Origin: HK1 sp965204915
Lineage (GTDB): Bacteria; Pseudomonadota; Gammaproteobacteria; HK1
Length of the DNA: 64,000 nt
Direction: 5' to 3'
Assembly (NCBI GenBank): GCA_965204915.1
Contig: OZ242023.1
Span: 2,914,001-2,978,000 of the forward strand
In this document: positions 7,991 through 15,752 of the stretch, piece after piece
How positions within the stretch are numbered: the stretch's first letter is position 1
Layout: every line of letters begins with the position of its first letter
Position numbers and translations under genes: made by a program
Notes under the pieces: model-generated
Databases searched by the model: none
Told to the model about the DNA's origin: nothing
Seen by the model: only the letters and a program-made list of their open reading frames with translations

Positions 7991-9268
7991 TCAGGCCGCC
8001 GCCTCGATCGCCGGGGGCACGAGTGGAGAGTCCGCGTCGAACCGCACGCCGCCGCGCAGGCAGAAGGCCGGACGGATCAGGACGTCGGTGACGACCTCCG
8101 CCCCGCTGTTGTCGGAGAGGAGGAAGCGGCCCTTCAGCACATCGAGCACCGAAACGTCCGCCTCGCGTCCCACGCTCAGCCTGCCCAGGGTGTCTTCCAT
8201 GCGCAGGAGCCTGGCCGCGTTGGCGGTGACCGTGGCCACGACCTCGTCGAGATCGAGCCCCAGTGCGAGCAGCTCGGTCATCGCGACGGTGAGGTTGAAC
8301 GGCGCGACCCCGGCGAAGGGGTTGGCCGCGCGCTCGTCCTCGCTCATGCCGGGCTGGGGCACGCGGACGTTGTAGCCGTGCATGTCGGCGCCGAGGGTGA
8401 ACGGACGGATCCCCGCATCGAGGGCGCGACGCGCCATGTCGAAGCTGAAGTGCGAGCCGTGCCCGACGTCCACCACCACGCCGCGATCGATCGCCTCCCG
8501 GATCACCGGGTGCACCTCGCCGGTCTCCCCGCTGACGAAGCCGCCGGGGTGGCGCGTGAACGGATGGGCGAGCACGTCCCCCTCGCCGAGCAAGGGGACG
8601 AGCTCGCGGACATAGGCGTCGGCGTCGACGGCGGTGCCGGCGGCGGCAGGCCAGAGCTGGCCGAGGTGGATGTAGAGCGGGACGTCCGCTTCGCGCGCGA
8701 TCCGCCGGCCCAGCTTGACGACCTCCAGCCCCCAGCGTGACGCGCCGCCGATCTCCGCATGCGACTTCACCCCCTTCACGATGTCGCGGTTCTCCCCGAT
8801 GGCGCGCACCGTATGATCGACGTCGACCCCGCCGGGGCCGTAGAGCTCGGGATAGAGGTGCCCTTCGAGGCCCCCGACGAGGTAGTTGGAGATGAAGGCG
8901 AACACGCGGCTCGACGCCGGCTCGGCGACGAAGTGCCGGAAGCCCCGGATGGTCATGCAGCTCGGCCCGCCCTGATCGATCAGGGTGGTCGTCGCCGAGC
9001 GTACCCCGACCATGTCCGGGTTCAGCCCGAACTTTCCCGTGACGTGCTCGTAGACGTGGGCGTGGGTGTCGATCATCCCGGCGATCACGAGCTTGCCCGT
9101 CACGCCGATCACCTCCGTCCCGACGCCGGCTGCGAGATCGGGCTCCATCGCATCGATACGGCCCGCCCGGATCCCGACGTCGAATTCGCCGTGACGTCCC
9201 GTCGCCGGATCGATGACGGTACCCCCTTTCAGGACCGTGTCGTACTCGGTGGCTCGCCCTGTCGCCAT
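7991..9268 (-). CDS. Amidohydrolase superfamily protein (dihydroorotase-like)
   Basis: Metal-dependent hydrolase of 425 residues. N-terminal small beta domain (TVLKGGTVIDPATG), then the HxH metal site in IDTHAHVYEH, a candidate bridging Lys in GVKSHAEI, further His in LYIHLG and VLAHPFTRH, and the catalytic Asp in LGADMHGYN. The C-terminal GRLSVGREADVSVLDV is the usual closing strand. It resembles the amidohydrolase/deacetylase family related to dihydroorotases; the substrate is unknown. It lies 41 bp downstream of nothing obvious and upstream of dnr on the same strand. Start ATG 9268, with GGAGG about 7 bp upstream. Confidence 0.8.
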   Translation of the reverse strand: MATGRATEYDTVLKGGTVIDPATGRHGEFDVGIRAGRIDAMEPDLAAGVGTEVIGVTGKLVIAGMIDTHAHVYEHVTGKFGLNPDMVGVRSATTTLIDQGGPSCMTIRGFRHFVAEPASSRVFAFISNYLVGGLEGHLYPELYGPGGVDVDHTVRAIGENRDIVKGVKSHAEIGGASRWGLEVVKLGRRIAREADVPLYIHLGQLWPAAAGTAVDADAYVRELVPLLGEGDVLAHPFTRHPGGFVSGETGEVHPVIREAIDRGVVVDVGHGSHFSFDMARRALDAGIRPFTLGADMHGYNVRVPQPGMSEDERAANPFAGVAPFNLTVAMTELLALGLDLDEVVATVTANAARLLRMEDTLGRLSVGREADVSVLDVLKGRFLLSDNSGAEVVTDVLIRPAFCLRGGVRFDADSPLVPPAIEAAA

Positions 9269-9648
9269 GTCCCATCCTCCGAATGCCGCCGCCTCCACGC
9301 CGGGGGCTGCCCGGTGCCGGCCGCCCCGCCCGCGACCGGCGTTCCTCCCGGGCCCTGTTCCGCTTCGATCATACCCCCGGCACGCCACGGTGGAACGGAC
9401 GCGCACTCCGGCACGATCGGCCGGACCGTCCCCCCGGTTCGAGGCCCGGAGCGCCGGCGGAGCCGCCATCTCGCGCATCCGTGGGCGGCCATGGGTTCGA
9501 GCTGCATGGAACGATGCCCAGGCGGCACGATCCGGGGGCCGCAACACACTCCGGCCCCTTGTTTCCCAGCCGATCGCCCCACCATCCGAATACCGACGCC
9601 ATCTCGCGCAAGTGCAGCCGTGTGGCTGCGGTCTCCGCTCGGGCCGGG
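9269..9648. other. Intergenic region between amidohydrolase and tRNA-Lys
   Basis: About 380 bp without a supported gene. It must hold the leftward promoter of the amidohydrolase, but no convincing -35/-10 pair was found for it. Open frames here are short and show no recognisable protein. Confidence 0.5.
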
Positions 9649-9654
9649 TATGAT
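9649..9654 (+). promoter_or_regulatory. -10 element of the tRNA-Lys promoter
   Basis: TATGAT lies 16 bp before the first base of the tRNA. A weak -35-like TGCGGT sits 16 bp further upstream. Placement fits a transcript starting near 9661. Confidence 0.45.
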
Positions 9655-9669
9655 CCCCCGTCCTGCCTT

Positions 9670-9745
9670 GGGCCGTTAGCTCAGTTGGTAGAGCATCTGA
9701 CTTTTAATCAGGTGGTCGCAGGTTCGATTCCTGCACGGCCCACCA
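9670..9745 (+). tRNA. tRNA-Lys (anticodon TTT)
   Basis: The complete cloverleaf can be drawn by hand. The acceptor stem pairs GGGCCGT with ACGGCCC (9735-9741). The anticodon stem TCTGA/TCAGG holds the loop CTTTTAA (9701-9707), giving anticodon TTT at 9703-9705. The T arm reads GCAGGTTCGATTCCTGC. Discriminator A and a genome-encoded CCA (9743-9745) complete it. Confidence 0.97.
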
Positions 9746-10060
9746 ATGAATTCAGCGAGTTACGGGCATTTCAGCCGGAAGCGCCCTCGTTCCCCTTCGC
9801 GTCCATCGCTTTCGGCAGGAGGCCCGCGCGCGTCCTCGGATAGAATGGCTCGGTTTCTCATTGCCAACCTGCCACCAACGGCGCCGGCGGATGCCGGACA
9901 GGCGGATCGGCCGGCCGGCCCGGGCACGGCGGCTCGTGGCTTGTGTGTAGCCGTCCGGAGCTCATGAACTGCCCGTATCACCCGGTACCGGTCGTTCACC
10001 GCGTTCCCGCCGGCCGCGGCGCCCTGGCCGGCCGCAATCTTTCGTAACGGAGGAGCCGAA
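9746..10060. other. Intergenic region downstream of tRNA-Lys
   Basis: About 315 bp with no supported gene. No repeat of the tRNA 3' end that would mark an integration site was seen. Just before the next gene there is a good ribosome binding site (GGAGGAG). Confidence 0.5.
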
Positions 10061-10810
10061 ATGAGTACCGCACCCTCACCCTCCGAGCGCGCTGACGCGC
10101 TGGAGCACCAGCAGATGCAGGAGCTCGGCGGACGCCTCATCGCCAAGTCCCTCCTCTACCACCTGGCCGACGGAGAACGCACCCTCGGCCGCGACCGCCC
10201 GACTGCCGCCCCCGTGCTCATGGGCGAGGACCCTCGCCTGCCGCCCATGCCGGAGAAGCCGACCCTGCTCGACTTCTTCCGTCTGCGCTTCGCACCCGCC
10301 CAAGCCCATCTGCTCCAGAGCGCCAACCTTGCACAGAAGAACGGTCTGCCGGAGAAGATGGTGCTGGCCTGCCTGCTCCACGACGTCGCCGTGGTCGGGT
10401 TCATCCGCGCCGATCACGGCTACTGGGGCGCACAGCTCATCGAGCCCTACGTGGACGAAGAGGTGAGCTGGGCAATCCGGATGCACCAGGCGCTGCGGTT
10501 CTTCCCCGACGAATCGGCCGGCTACGAGTACCCCGCGCTCTACCGGGCCATGTTCGGCGAGGACTACCGGCCCGAGCCCTACATCGTGGCCGACTACGAG
10601 CGGGCACGGAAGCATCGGTGGTACATGTCGGCGCGCATGATCTGCGTGAACGATCCGTACTCCTTCGACCCCGACGTGGAGGTCGAGCTGGAGCAGTTCG
10701 AGGACGTCGTCGGCCGCCACTTTCGGCAGCCGCCCGAAGGCTTGGGCAACGACAACACCCCCGCCTCGCACATGTGGCGCACCCTGCGCCGGCCCTGCAA
10801 CGCGCTGTAG
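10061..10810 (+). CDS. HD-domain protein of unknown function
   Basis: A 249-residue soluble protein with the spaced metal-ligand pattern of HD-domain proteins: H83 (AQAHLLQSA), H107-D108 (LLHDVAV), H119 (ADHGYW), H142 (MHQALRF) and later acidic residues including NDPYSFDPD. The family covers both phosphohydrolases and mixed-valent di-iron oxygenases of the PhnZ/MIOX type, and the sequence does not decide between them. The C-terminus (RHFRQPPEGLGNDNTPASHMW) looks conserved but is not recognised. The gene stands alone between tRNA-Lys and a convergent aminotransferase. Start ATG 10061 is preceded by GGAGGAG. Confidence 0.7.
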   Translation: MSTAPSPSERADALEHQQMQELGGRLIAKSLLYHLADGERTLGRDRPTAAPVLMGEDPRLPPMPEKPTLLDFFRLRFAPAQAHLLQSANLAQKNGLPEKMVLACLLHDVAVVGFIRADHGYWGAQLIEPYVDEEVSWAIRMHQALRFFPDESAGYEYPALYRAMFGEDYRPEPYIVADYERARKHRWYMSARMICVNDPYSFDPDVEVELEQFEDVVGRHFRQPPEGLGNDNTPASHMWRTLRRPCNAL

Positions 10811-10937
10811 CATCCGCGGGCAGTGTCAAGGGGGGGCCGCGAGACACCTCGCAACCCGCCGTGCGACGCCCGCCCGCGGCTCCGGGAACGCGGGCGGTCC
10901 CGCCGGCAAGGGTGCTTCGGCCCCGCCGGGCCAGGAC

Positions 10938-11861
10938 TCAAAGCTTGTCCGTGTACTGCGCCACGAAGTCGAAATCGAGCAGGCGCTTGTAGGCTTCGAT
11001 GAGCCGAGCGGTGATCGGCCCCGGCACACCGCCGCCGATCGGGCGGCCGTTGATCGTTGAAACCGGCACCATGCACAGGCTCGTCGAGGTGAGGAAGCAC
11101 TCGTCACAGGTGAAGGCATCGAAGAGATCGAGGTCGGTCTCATGCACGTCGATGCCTTCCTCTCCTGCAAGATCGATCACCGTCTCGCGGCTGATGCCGG
11201 GCAGCACGAAGCGCTCGCGCGGGGTGAGCAGTGCGCTGTCGCGCACGAAGAAGACGTTGCTGCCCAGCCCCTCCGCGATGTTCCCGTCGTGGTCGAGCAG
11301 AACCGCCCAGGCGCCGGGATCCTGGGTGCGTACCTCCTGATCGGCGAGCTGCAGGTTGATGTAGTTCTGGGTCTTGGCCCGCGGGCTCACCGCATCCGGG
11401 GGGGTGCGCCGGATCGCCGGGACCTGCACGCGAACGCCGTCGCGGAAGAGCGGGGCGCGGGCCTTCAGAGGCAGTGGGGTGCATTCGACGATCACGGTGG
11501 GCTCGGCCGCTGCCTCGCCGAGGAAGGAATCCGCGGAGCCCGGCGTCACCCGCTGGAACAGCCAGTAGTCCTCGTCCGGGGCGATGAGGTGGAGGTTGCG
11601 TTCCAGCACCTCCTCGGAGATCGACACCATCTCGTCCCGGCTCAGGCCGGCGCCGATTCGGAGGTAGCGCATCGAGCGGTACAGCCGATCGACGTGCTCC
11701 ACGAGCTTGAAGGGTTGATGCCGGACCGTGCGGGCGGTATCGAAGACCGCCTCCCCGAACTTGAACCCGCGATCGCGGAACGAGACGAGCACCCGGCTCT
11801 CGGGCTTGATCTCGCCGTTGTGATACGCCACCCGCTCATTGGTGCGCCGGGTCATGATCAT
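10938..11861 (-). CDS. Class IV PLP-dependent aminotransferase (branched-chain / D-amino acid type)
   Basis: Fold-type IV aminotransferase of 307 residues. The Schiff-base lysine lies in SPRAKTQNYINLQLA, and the phosphate-binding segments are EGLGSNVFFV and TSTSLCMVP. The N-terminal FGEAVFDTARTV and HVDRLYRS fit the branched-chain / D-alanine / aminodeoxychorismate lyase group. The sequence alone does not settle which substrate is used. Two close starts are possible, ATG 11861 and ATG 11855; a GAGG upstream is better spaced for 11855 (about 9 bp). Convergent with the HD-domain gene. Confidence 0.85.
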   Translation of the reverse strand: MIMTRRTNERVAYHNGEIKPESRVLVSFRDRGFKFGEAVFDTARTVRHQPFKLVEHVDRLYRSMRYLRIGAGLSRDEMVSISEEVLERNLHLIAPDEDYWLFQRVTPGSADSFLGEAAAEPTVIVECTPLPLKARAPLFRDGVRVQVPAIRRTPPDAVSPRAKTQNYINLQLADQEVRTQDPGAWAVLLDHDGNIAEGLGSNVFFVRDSALLTPRERFVLPGISRETVIDLAGEEGIDVHETDLDLFDAFTCDECFLTSTSLCMVPVSTINGRPIGGGVPGPITARLIEAYKRLLDFDFVAQYTDKL

Positions 11862-11906
11862 CGGCCTCGTCAGCAGAATCCGTGGGTGAGTTCCGGTTCG
11901 GGCAGG

Positions 11907-12506
11907 TCACCAAGTGTACGATGCAACGCGACTTCCAGCGCCGCGTCCGGAACGCTCCTTCGTCGTCTCCTCGATCAGCTCGTCGGGGAACAGATCCCCG
12001 TCCGGCTTCCTGCCCGCATCCGCCGCCAACCGACCCATCGTCTCCGCATGACGCTCGATCCCGCCATCGGCGAGGATGTGCACCACCTCGACCCCTTCGG
12101 CGTCGAGCGCCCGCGCGACGAGATGCGTCCGGTGGCAGTCCAGCGGCTCCTTCTCCGCACACATGAGCGCAATGCGATGGTTCGCGGCCCCGCCGCCGAC
12201 GCGCGCGATACCGTCCCGGAAACCGCTCGTTCGCGCGACCCGTTCATAACGGACATGGCCGCCTTCGTCGTACAGGGCGGGATCGTCCGGGCGCCCCCCG
12301 AGCTCTCGCCCGAGATATACGTACCGGATGCCCTGGGCCTTGAGTGCGGCGGAGAGCGCGTTGCGGCTGAAGTGGGGGTTGAAGCGGCTCCAGGGCGCCG
12401 AGCGCACGTCGGCCACGGCGGTGACGTGGTGCTTCGACAGCAACGCCAGGAAATCTTCCAGGGAGTGGTTGGAATGGCCGATGGTGAAGATCGGATGCTT
12501 CGTCAC
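11907..12506 (-). CDS. DUF488 family protein
   Basis: Soluble protein of 199 residues beginning FTIGHSNHSLEDFL, with ADVRSAPWSRFNPHF and LGRELGGRP. These are the hallmark segments of DUF488, a family of unknown biochemical role. The CAEKEPLDCHR segment with two Cys and His is also typical and may bind a metal. GTG start at 12506 with GGGAGG about 6 bp upstream. Same strand as, and just downstream of, the small ORF and the broken AlbA_2 gene, so the three probably formed one transcription unit. Confidence 0.85.
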   Translation of the reverse strand: MTKHPIFTIGHSNHSLEDFLALLSKHHVTAVADVRSAPWSRFNPHFSRNALSAALKAQGIRYVYLGRELGGRPDDPALYDEGGHVRYERVARTSGFRDGIARVGGGAANHRIALMCAEKEPLDCHRTHLVARALDAEGVEVVHILADGGIERHAETMGRLAADAGRKPDGDLFPDELIEETTKERSGRGAGSRVASYTW

Positions 12507-12528
12507 GTCCGCCTCCCGGCCGCTGCCG

Positions 12529-12618
12529 TTACCCGCATTCGATGATCGCGGCGATGAGCTTGTAGCAGGCGCCTTCGTGCGGCTCCCCGAGGCTGGCGAT
12601 CCGCCTGCTTTCGGTCAC
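12529..12618 (-). CDS. Small ORF, 29 residues
   Basis: A GTG-started frame (MTESRRIASL...IIECG) with GGAGGG about 6 bp before it. It begins 12 bp after the stop of the broken ATP-binding gene and ends 22 bp before the DUF488 start, all on the same strand. It contains two Cys. It could be a real small protein or the remaining N-terminus of a lost gene. No family recognised. Confidence 0.4.
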   Translation of the reverse strand: MTESRRIASLGEPHEGACYKLIAAIIECG

Positions 12619-12630
12619 GGGCCGCCCTCC

Positions 12631-13783
12631 CTACCCCGCGGCCGGGATCACCAGCCGCAATTCACTCTCGTCGATCAGGCGGTACTCCGGAAGCCGCCCC
12701 GACAACTCCCGGCATTCCCGGCGAATGATCGGCACTCCGTCGCCGCGCCGATCCATCAACCGCGTGCGCCCGACGCCGGAAGGCACGGCACAGCGCGCCA
12801 ACAGGGAGACGATGAGCTCGTTCCGGTTCGATCGAGTAATCCCGGTGGGCCACCGCGTTCACCAGGGCCTCGCACACGGCCCGCTCGCTGAACTGGGGGC
12901 GCTCCGAGCGCGCGGTATGCTTGGCCGCCCGCACCAGCATGTTCCGCCGCACGAAGTGCAGCGCCTCCGCGACCTGCCGGTCGAGCGGCCCTCCGACGTC
13001 ACGCGCATCGGTCTGGTAGTCGGTGTCGCTCCGCTCACCCGCATAGCTGACCGCCTGGATGTACGCATGAGGAAGCCATCGCTGCGGTTCGTCCGTGCAG
13101 AGGAGGACGCCGGCCAGCGTCAGTCGTGCCCTCCCATCCGCGTCGCCGGTGACGATGCGGAGCTTGCACAACATGTCTTCGGACGCCTCGGGGGGGTCTT
13201 CGGGCGAGGAAGCCGATGGTGCATCGGCGACGTCTCCTTGCAGGAAACGCCGCGTGAGAGAGTAGTGCAGGTCGGACGGTGCGGTGCCGGGCACGGCGGA
13301 TTCGTCGAAACGGACGATCCGGCTCTGGCTGCGCTCCTGGAACAGCCGCGCGAGGACCTCCGGGGCCATCTCGCGCTTCGAGCTGCCGATCCGGCGGAAG
13401 TATCCCCCCGGGCTCTTGTGCACGAACAGGCTGCGCGCGACGTCGATGCGCAGCACCGGGACAAGCCGGCCGGCCGCATTTTCCAGCTCCATCTTGAGGA
13501 TGTCGGCGTCGAGCGCGGGCTGTATCGAATCGTTGCAGATTTGCCGAGTCCAGGTCTCGACGGCGTCCAGATCGTCGAGCGGAATGCCTTGCACTTGGCA
13601 GGTCTCGTCGTCCACTCCGAGGATCACCGTGCCGCCCCGGCTGTTGGCGAAGGCGGCCAACTCGTCCGCGAAGGCATCGCGCCGGAGACCCTTGACGCTG
13701 CCGCCGGACACGAGAACGCTCTTGAGCTCCAGTGTCGAGTCCTCGCCGAGGCGGATACGGCGGAACAGGTCCTGGTCGATCAT
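12631..13783 (-). pseudogene. AlbA_2/Schlafen-like ATP-binding regulator, broken by internal deletion and frameshift
   Basis: The N-terminal 300 residues match AlbA_2-type putative DNA-binding proteins: ESTLELKSVLVSGG, AFANSRGGTVILGVDDE, then a GHKL-like start at ERAVCEALVNAVAHRDYSI. Immediately after DYSI the frame becomes nonsense for 50 residues. In another frame the true C-terminus resumes, from RNELIVSLLARC through DGVPIIRRECREL to a TAG at 12631-12633. The segment normally lying between HRDYSI and RNELIVS (roughly 40 codons, including the LEI.SPGGLP motif) is missing. The lesion is near 12835-12845. The family usually serves as a regulator or defence-associated protein next to DUF488-like genes. 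Confidence 0.75.
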
Positions 13784-13857
13784 CGCATCCTCCGCCCGAC
13801 TTCGACGCTTGCCACGGAAAGCCCGGCGTCAGCGCCATCGGCCCGGCCCGGTGTGGG

Positions 13858-13944
13858 CAGCTCTTCCACGTCCATCCGGTCCAGCGACGGAATAGCGTAG
13901 TGGTCGTCCGGGCGCACCGGCCCTACCGTGTTGAAGAAGCGCAT
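13858..13944 (-). pseudogene. 5' stump of the repeated ATPase gene
   Basis: The first about 28 codons (MRFFNTVGPVRPDDHYAIPS and the following LDRMDVEEL) and the upstream GGGCCGATTATGACA are the same as in the three intact ATPase copies at 15753, 18595 and 25628. Homology stops abruptly at about 13858, where unrelated sequence begins. This shows that a fourth copy once lay here or that only its end was duplicated. Confidence 0.85.
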
Positions 13945-13971
13945 GGGCCGATTATGACAGCGGCGAGCCGG

Positions 13972-14266
13972 TCATTCCCACACCACGACGACGTGCAGCC
14001 GCCGCGGCCCGTGCGCGCCTTCGAGGATCACGAGTTCGACGTCGCCGGTCTTCGAGAGGCCGCAGATGGGGTTGACGGTGCGCGGTATCCGAGTCGCGCT
14101 CCTTGCGGAGCAAGGCCCGGGCGTCTTCGAGGTGCGGGACGACCCACGACTCGCGCAGCACCACGATGTGATCCTCGGGCAGGAAGTTCAGCGTCGTCGG
14201 ATGCTCCGGCCCGGAGAGCAGCATCACGCTCCCGGTCTCCGCGATGCGCTCGTCCCGGTCCGACAT
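13972..14266 (-). pseudogene. lutC 3' fragment, frameshifted
   Basis: Matches the C-terminal half of LutC (ETGSVMLLSGPEHPTTLNFL, then LPEDHIVVLRES). A one-base gain near 14082-14095, relative to the copies at 17487 and 27365, shifts the last 55 codons out of frame. It lies directly upstream of the ATPase stump, the same arrangement as in the intact units. Confidence 0.85.
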
Positions 14267-14397
14267 TGAATGCGCTCAAGCCATCGCCGGCGTCATTGCC
14301 TTTGCAGGCTTGCCGGCGTAGTGTCGTGCACAATGGAAGAGGGAAGCTTCCCGAATCGATCCCGATCTTCGCCATCGGGGTTGCGATCGCCAGCCTC

Positions 14398-14898
14398 GTG
14401 ATCCGACCTCGCGGGCTGGATGGGTTGGTCCTGATTCCGACTGAAAGGGAAGAGATCGGCGTACTGGAAACTTCGGACGAGGAGAAGGCAGTGGGACGCC
14501 CGGAAGAAGCCCAACAGGAGGACGGAACCAGTATCGCCGGAAAAGAGGAGGTCTTGGAACCGACCATCAACGTACTGGGTGTGTGCGAAAATGGCGCATG
14601 GTGCGCAATCGCATTGGAAATGAGTCTGCGCGGCTATGGCAGGACGTTCGAAGCGGCTCTCGATGAACTCCGTGGGGCAATCGAAGCGCAGGTTTCATTT
14701 GCCGTGCAGCAGGACAGTTTCGATCAAATCTTCATCCCGGCCGAGCCCCACTACTTCAAGCTGTACGCGGACATGAAGCGGGAGGCGTTGAAGCGCAAGT
14801 TGCTCAATCGCTCTCAACTTGGGTTGCCGGACTATCGCGTGGGAGATATTCCGCTGCCTGCGCCCACGGCGGCGCGGTTCACCCCCGCCGTGGCTTGA
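14398..14898 (+). CDS. HicB-like antitoxin candidate
   Basis: About 166 residues. The core INVLGVCENGAWCAIALEMS and the following LRGYGRTFEAALDELRGAI has the layout of a HicB partial-RNase-H fold, with a charged, helix-rich C-terminal part (LYADMKREALKRKLLNRS). The start is uncertain: GTG 14398 is given, GTG 14326 and TTG 14554 (behind GAGGAGG) are alternatives. A HicA-like gene follows after 6 bp, which is the main support for an antitoxin role. The family call is moderate. Confidence 0.55.
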   Translation: MIRPRGLDGLVLIPTEREEIGVLETSDEEKAVGRPEEAQQEDGTSIAGKEEVLEPTINVLGVCENGAWCAIALEMSLRGYGRTFEAALDELRGAIEAQVSFAVQQDSFDQIFIPAEPHYFKLYADMKREALKRKLLNRSQLGLPDYRVGDIPLPAPTAARFTPAVA

Positions 14899-14904
14899 AC
14901 CGCC

Positions 14905-15137
14905 ATGGAGTGGCAGGAGTACCGTTACATCGTCGCGGCATTGCGCAATTACGACAACCGGTTCGAGATTCACACCCGGCGGGGAAGGGTGGCCACCGTA
15001 TGGTTTTCCATCCGGATGTGGAGGGCGGCAAACGCCACTACCCACTCCCATACCATGGGTCCAAGACGTCGATAGCACCTGGAATGCAAAAGGATCTCAT
15101 TCGGATATTCCAGTTGCCTGCCGATATCTTCGATTGA
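14905..15137 (+). pseudogene. Toxin partner (HicA-like), one-base frameshift
   Basis: Translation from ATG 14905 gives MEWQEYRYIVAALRNYDNRF and then EIHTRRG. In the next frame the protein continues KGGHRMVFHPDVEGGKRHYP, later KDLIRIFQLPADIF, to a stop at 15137. Adding one base in the ggggaaggg stretch near 14976-14984 restores one frame of about 78 residues. The size and the GGHRMVFHP...YPLPYHG pattern fit a HicA-like mRNA interferase. As written the toxin is broken; a sequencing error in the G/A run is possible. Confidence 0.55.
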
Positions 15138-15191
15138 TCCGGAGATCATGGTGAGGGCACACGCAGCCCGACACGAAGAATTGGAGCTTCA

Positions 15192-15288
15192 AGCCCAAGC
15201 GTCTTCGAGATGGGCGACGATTCGCGACTCGCGCAGCACCACGACATGGTCTTCGGGCAGGAAGTTCAGCGTCGTCGGGTGCTCCTGC
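15192..15288 (-). pseudogene. lutC internal fragment
   Basis: Encodes EHPTTLNFLPEDHVVVLRES and RIVAHLEDAWA, identical in layout to LutC, but both ends are cut. It is joined directly to a hisB fragment of the opposite strand at about 15290. Confidence 0.85.
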
Positions 15289-15292
15289 CCGG

Positions 15293-15400
15293 TCGCGCGA
15301 GACTCGCATTGCCAGCCCCGTCGCCTTCGACGGCGCCACGCGTCTCGTGACCGGGATCCCCTTCTTCGAGCACATGCCGGAGCGGTGGCGCGGCACGTGC
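15293..15400 (+). pseudogene. hisB 5'-region fragment
   Basis: Nucleotides resemble intact hisB at about 32911-33018, including the exact segment ATCCCCTTCTTCGAGCACATG. Surrounding positions carry substitutions and indels. Non-functional. Confidence 0.8.
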
Positions 15401-15410
15401 CGGATGCGGA

Positions 15411-15583
15411 ATGAAATGCTTTCGTTGGCGGGATGCTCGGGATTGCAACATGGTGTGTATCGCACGAAAGTGCCCGAATGAAGATCAAGCACGCGGGATT
15501 GCGGAGGCTCCATGATCGAGGCGACGCCCGACGGCTGAATCCCGGCCACGTCCGGCGCCCGTCGCGTACTGGCCGATCTCAAT
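15411..15583 (+). pseudogene. higB remnant with its upstream region
   Basis: From AATGAAATGCTTTCGTTGGC onward this matches the region upstream of intact higB at 20931 and its first about 30 codons (ATG at 15478; MKIKHAGLRRLHDRGDARRL). A 2-bp loss near 15547 shifts the frame, and homology fades after about 15570. Confidence 0.8.
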
Positions 15584-15652
15584 GCATGAGTTCGTGCAGA
15601 ACTTCGTCCCGGTCCGGCACACGGCGGGATTGATCGGTTCGGGCAGACGAAG

Positions 15653-15678
15653 GACCGGACAGTGTTCTGCGTCCGGTC
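15653..15678. terminator. Hairpin downstream of ATPase copy 1
   Basis: GACCGGA (15653-15659) pairs with TCCGGTC (15672-15678) around a 12-nt loop. The same hairpin follows ATPase copy 2 (18495-18520). In the direction of the ATPase transcript it is followed by a CTTCGTCT stretch, so a terminator is possible but not strong. Confidence 0.35.
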
Positions 15679-15752
15679 GTCTTTCCCGGATCTTCGCGTT
15701 CGATGCCTGCCGGAATGGCCGGCGTCGGCGCGGTCGTCCCGACCCTGATGCG

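Noticed and set aside
9670..9745. tRNA-Lys as an integration site for a genomic island
   Set aside because: No direct repeat of the tRNA 3' end and no integrase gene were seen in the window.
9283..9843. Protein frame running through tRNA-Lys (segment like AQLVEHLTFNQVVAGSIPARP)
   Set aside because: This is the well-known false translation of a tRNA gene.
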